NCBI RefSeq assembly: GCF_008369115.1
Contig: NZ_VOAZ01000002.1
Location: 434,001-498,000, forward strand
Direction: 5' to 3'
From: Psychrobacter sp. ANT_WB68
Lineage (GTDB): Bacteria; Pseudomonadota; Gammaproteobacteria; Pseudomonadales; Moraxellaceae
DNA: 64,000 bases
Shown one piece after another: positions 62,548 to 64,000 of this stretch (its first letter is position 1; every line of letters begins with the position of its first letter). The position numbers and the translations under genes were made by a program. The notes under the pieces were generated by a model. The model saw nothing but the letters and a program-made list of their open reading frames with translations, was not told where the DNA came from and made no database searches.

Positions 62548-63042
62548 ATGAAAAGACTATGGGGAAAAGGGCTGTTGGCTCTATTGATGAAAAGTGCTAG
62601 CGTGACCGCGATAGTGGCGGCTGCCAGCACAATGAGTATCAGTGCGCAAGCGGCAACCATGAGCGAAGCTTTGGTGCAAAACTATGCCACGGCGATGAAA
62701 TCAGCAGCCAATAGCCAAAATGTCAATCAAGTCGCACGCCTCGTATCTGACGATGCGCTGATTTCAATGTCTAGAAAAGGCAAGTCTACCAGTCTCGACA
62801 AAGATGCTTATCTAAAATTACTGCAAAACAGTTGGAGTAACACTTCAAACTATCGCTATGATATCAATGTGGATAATATCGTCATTACTGGTGAGCAAGC
62901 AAAAGCCAATGTCACTACCAACGAAAGCTGGATAAAAGACGGGCAAAAGGTCTCATTTGTCACAACATCGAGAGTGACGCTTACCTTATCGACGGGTAAT
63001 GCGGTACTTTTACGCGCTGTCTCACAAGTGGCGATTAATTAG
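62548..63042 (+). CDS. Exported small protein with an NTF2-like fold (predicted)
   Basis: 164 residues from the Met at 62548, with AAGGA seven bases upstream; the longer frame to 62512 has none. A signal peptide (KSASVTAIVAAASTMSISAQA) ends near residue 35. The mature part MSEALVQNYATAMKSAANSQ, VARLVSDDALISMSRKGKST, YRYDINVDNIVITGEQA and a C-terminal paired strand resemble DUF4440/SnoaL-type domains. Substrate or partner unknown. It precedes an MltD-like gene by 196 bp. Confidence 0.75.
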   Translation: MKRLWGKGLLALLMKSASVTAIVAAASTMSISAQAATMSEALVQNYATAMKSAANSQNVNQVARLVSDDALISMSRKGKSTSLDKDAYLKLLQNSWSNTSNYRYDINVDNIVITGEQAKANVTTNESWIKDGQKVSFVTTSRVTLTLSTGNAVLLRAVSQVAIN

Positions 63043-63238
63043 TCATCAACAAGCCGTCATCAACAGCGCTAGTTAATGAATCGTATAAATAATACCGCTA
63101 TTTAGCCATTGAAAGAGAGAGTAGATTAAATTCTACTTATTATCTTTCATAATAGGCTGGTCTTTGTTTGATATTGCGTACTATACTGTCGATTAACTTT
63201 ATTTTATCACTTATTGTTGTTAGGAAACTTCCACTATC

Positions 63239-64000
63239 ATGTCTACTGTGTCATCAAAATCTCGCTCATTTATAGCTTTACCACTGACGCTTGCGGTGTC
63301 GACTTTACTTATCAGTGCTTGTAGTAATACTTCGGCGGTGAAGAACACGGGTGCGACTGGCAGCTCAGCTGTGGTCACCAAGCGTCCCGTCACTCAAGCC
63401 ACAAAGCCAAGCACTAGCGCTGATTATTCAACGGCATTTTTAGATGCTGAAAGCTTAGATGAGCTGGCCGATTTATTAGAAGCCACTGATATGACTATGG
63501 TTGAAGGCAATAAACTTGCGATTCAACAATATGGTGACTTATGGAATCGTTTGCGTGCAGGCTACCGAATGAATGGTGGGCAGCCTGTTTATAATCAGCG
63601 TATTGAAGCGCAAAAAGGTTGGTTTACCAGTCGTCAAGACTATCTAAATCGTTTAACCGCGCGTGCCAGTCGTTACCTTTACCATACGGTGCGAGAAGCT
63701 GAGCGTCGTAATATTCCAACCGAACTTGCGTTACTGCCTGTGATTGAGAGTTCCTACGATCCAAGTGGTACCAGTAGTGCGGCGGCAGCAGGTTTATGGC
63801 AGTTTATCCCGAGTACTGGGCGTATTTATGGTCTAAATCAAAGTAGCACTTACGATGGTCGCCGTGATGTGATCGAATCAACGCGAGCCGCTTACGACTT
63901 TCTAACGGCATTGCATAACCAGTTTGGTAGTTGGGAGCTGGCATTAGCGGCTTATAACGCCGGTCCTGGTCGAGTACAAAAAGCTATTGATGCCAATGCT
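63239..64000 (+). CDS. mltD: MltD-like membrane-bound lytic murein transglycosylase, 5' part
   Basis: The frame is open to the window end after 254 codons, so the C-terminal LysM repeats expected of MltD are not visible. A lipobox LISAC (Cys about 27) marks it as a lipoprotein. The SLT domain has [20 protein letters not shown] with the catalytic Glu, [19 protein letters not shown] and [16 protein letters not shown]. It cleaves peptidoglycan glycan strands to anhydromuropeptides. TAGGAAAC lies upstream of the ATG. Confidence 0.92.
   Translation, partial: MSTVSSKSRSFIALPLTLAVSTLLISACSNTSAVKNTGATGSSAVVTKRPVTQATKPSTSADYSTAFLDAESLDELADLLEATDMTMVEGNKLAIQQYGDLWNRLRAGYRMNGGQPVYNQRIEAQKGWFTSRQDYLNRLTARASRYLYHTVREAERRNIPTELALLPVIESSYDPSGTSSAAAAGLWQFIPSTGRIYGLNQSSTYDGRRDVIESTRAAYDFLTALHNQFGSWELALAAYNAGPGRVQKAIDANA

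Overview
The window reads as a chromosomal segment of a gammaproteobacterium of the Moraxellaceae, most likely Psychrobacter. This is inferred from protein character and gene order (lpxK-kdsB, holB-pilZ, cvpA-purF, yajC-secD-secF, xseA-xseB, gspL-gspM), an Acr1-type fatty acyl-CoA reductase like the Acinetobacter enzyme, AT-rich spacers, and many housekeeping proteins with polar N-terminal tails. No phage, IS element, tRNA, rRNA or CRISPR array was found. Most of the window is core genome with one accessory, decaying island.

Layout. 1-3.3 kb: end of lpxK, kdsB, holB, pilZ. 3.4-10.3 kb: a PPK2 polyphosphate kinase, then a divergent lipid module of a thiolase with a Lys/Ala-rich tail facing a two-domain FabG4-like reductase, a MaoC-like hydratase and a DUF442 phosphatase-like protein. 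10.4-16.3 kb: serine hydrolase, CPA1 antiporter, ilvD and an unrecognised protein. 16.5-22 kb: HIT protein, BetT-like choline transporter, dusB, DUF1622 protein and the Acr1-like reductase.

22-28.4 kb is the accessory island: a DUF4130-type pseudogene with two in-frame stops, a (CAATAG)n microsatellite, several small unknown genes ending in a dodecin, a second decayed ORF, a leucine-rich-repeat gene coupled to a solitary sdhB, and a cytochrome c stump upstream of sdhB. This looks like a rearrangement junction.

28.4-41.7 kb: ppa, lipB, a coniferyl-aldehyde-dehydrogenase-type ALDH, a two-gene betaine ABC transporter whose binding protein and permease are fused, a thioredoxin-MsrA-MsrB lipoprotein, pncB and xseAB. 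41.9-53.7 kb: lipoprotein, alpha/beta hydrolase, zapE, nitroreductase, gpsA, sixA, gspLM, a membrane protein, pyrD, cvpA and purF. 53.7-64 kb: azlCD, a MATE exporter, secF/secD/yajC, a CNNM-CBS protein, an exported NTF2-like protein and the start of an MltD-like lytic transglycosylase.

Shared themes are osmoprotection (BetT plus the ABC importer), acyl-chain metabolism (thiolase, FabG4, MaoC, Acr1-like, LipB) and envelope biogenesis (LpxK, KdsB, SecDF-YajC, GspLM, MltD). I found no strong case for a wholly new defence or mobile system. The most unusual material is the 22-28 kb island, the solitary sdhB-LRR pair and the tailed thiolase facing fabG4.
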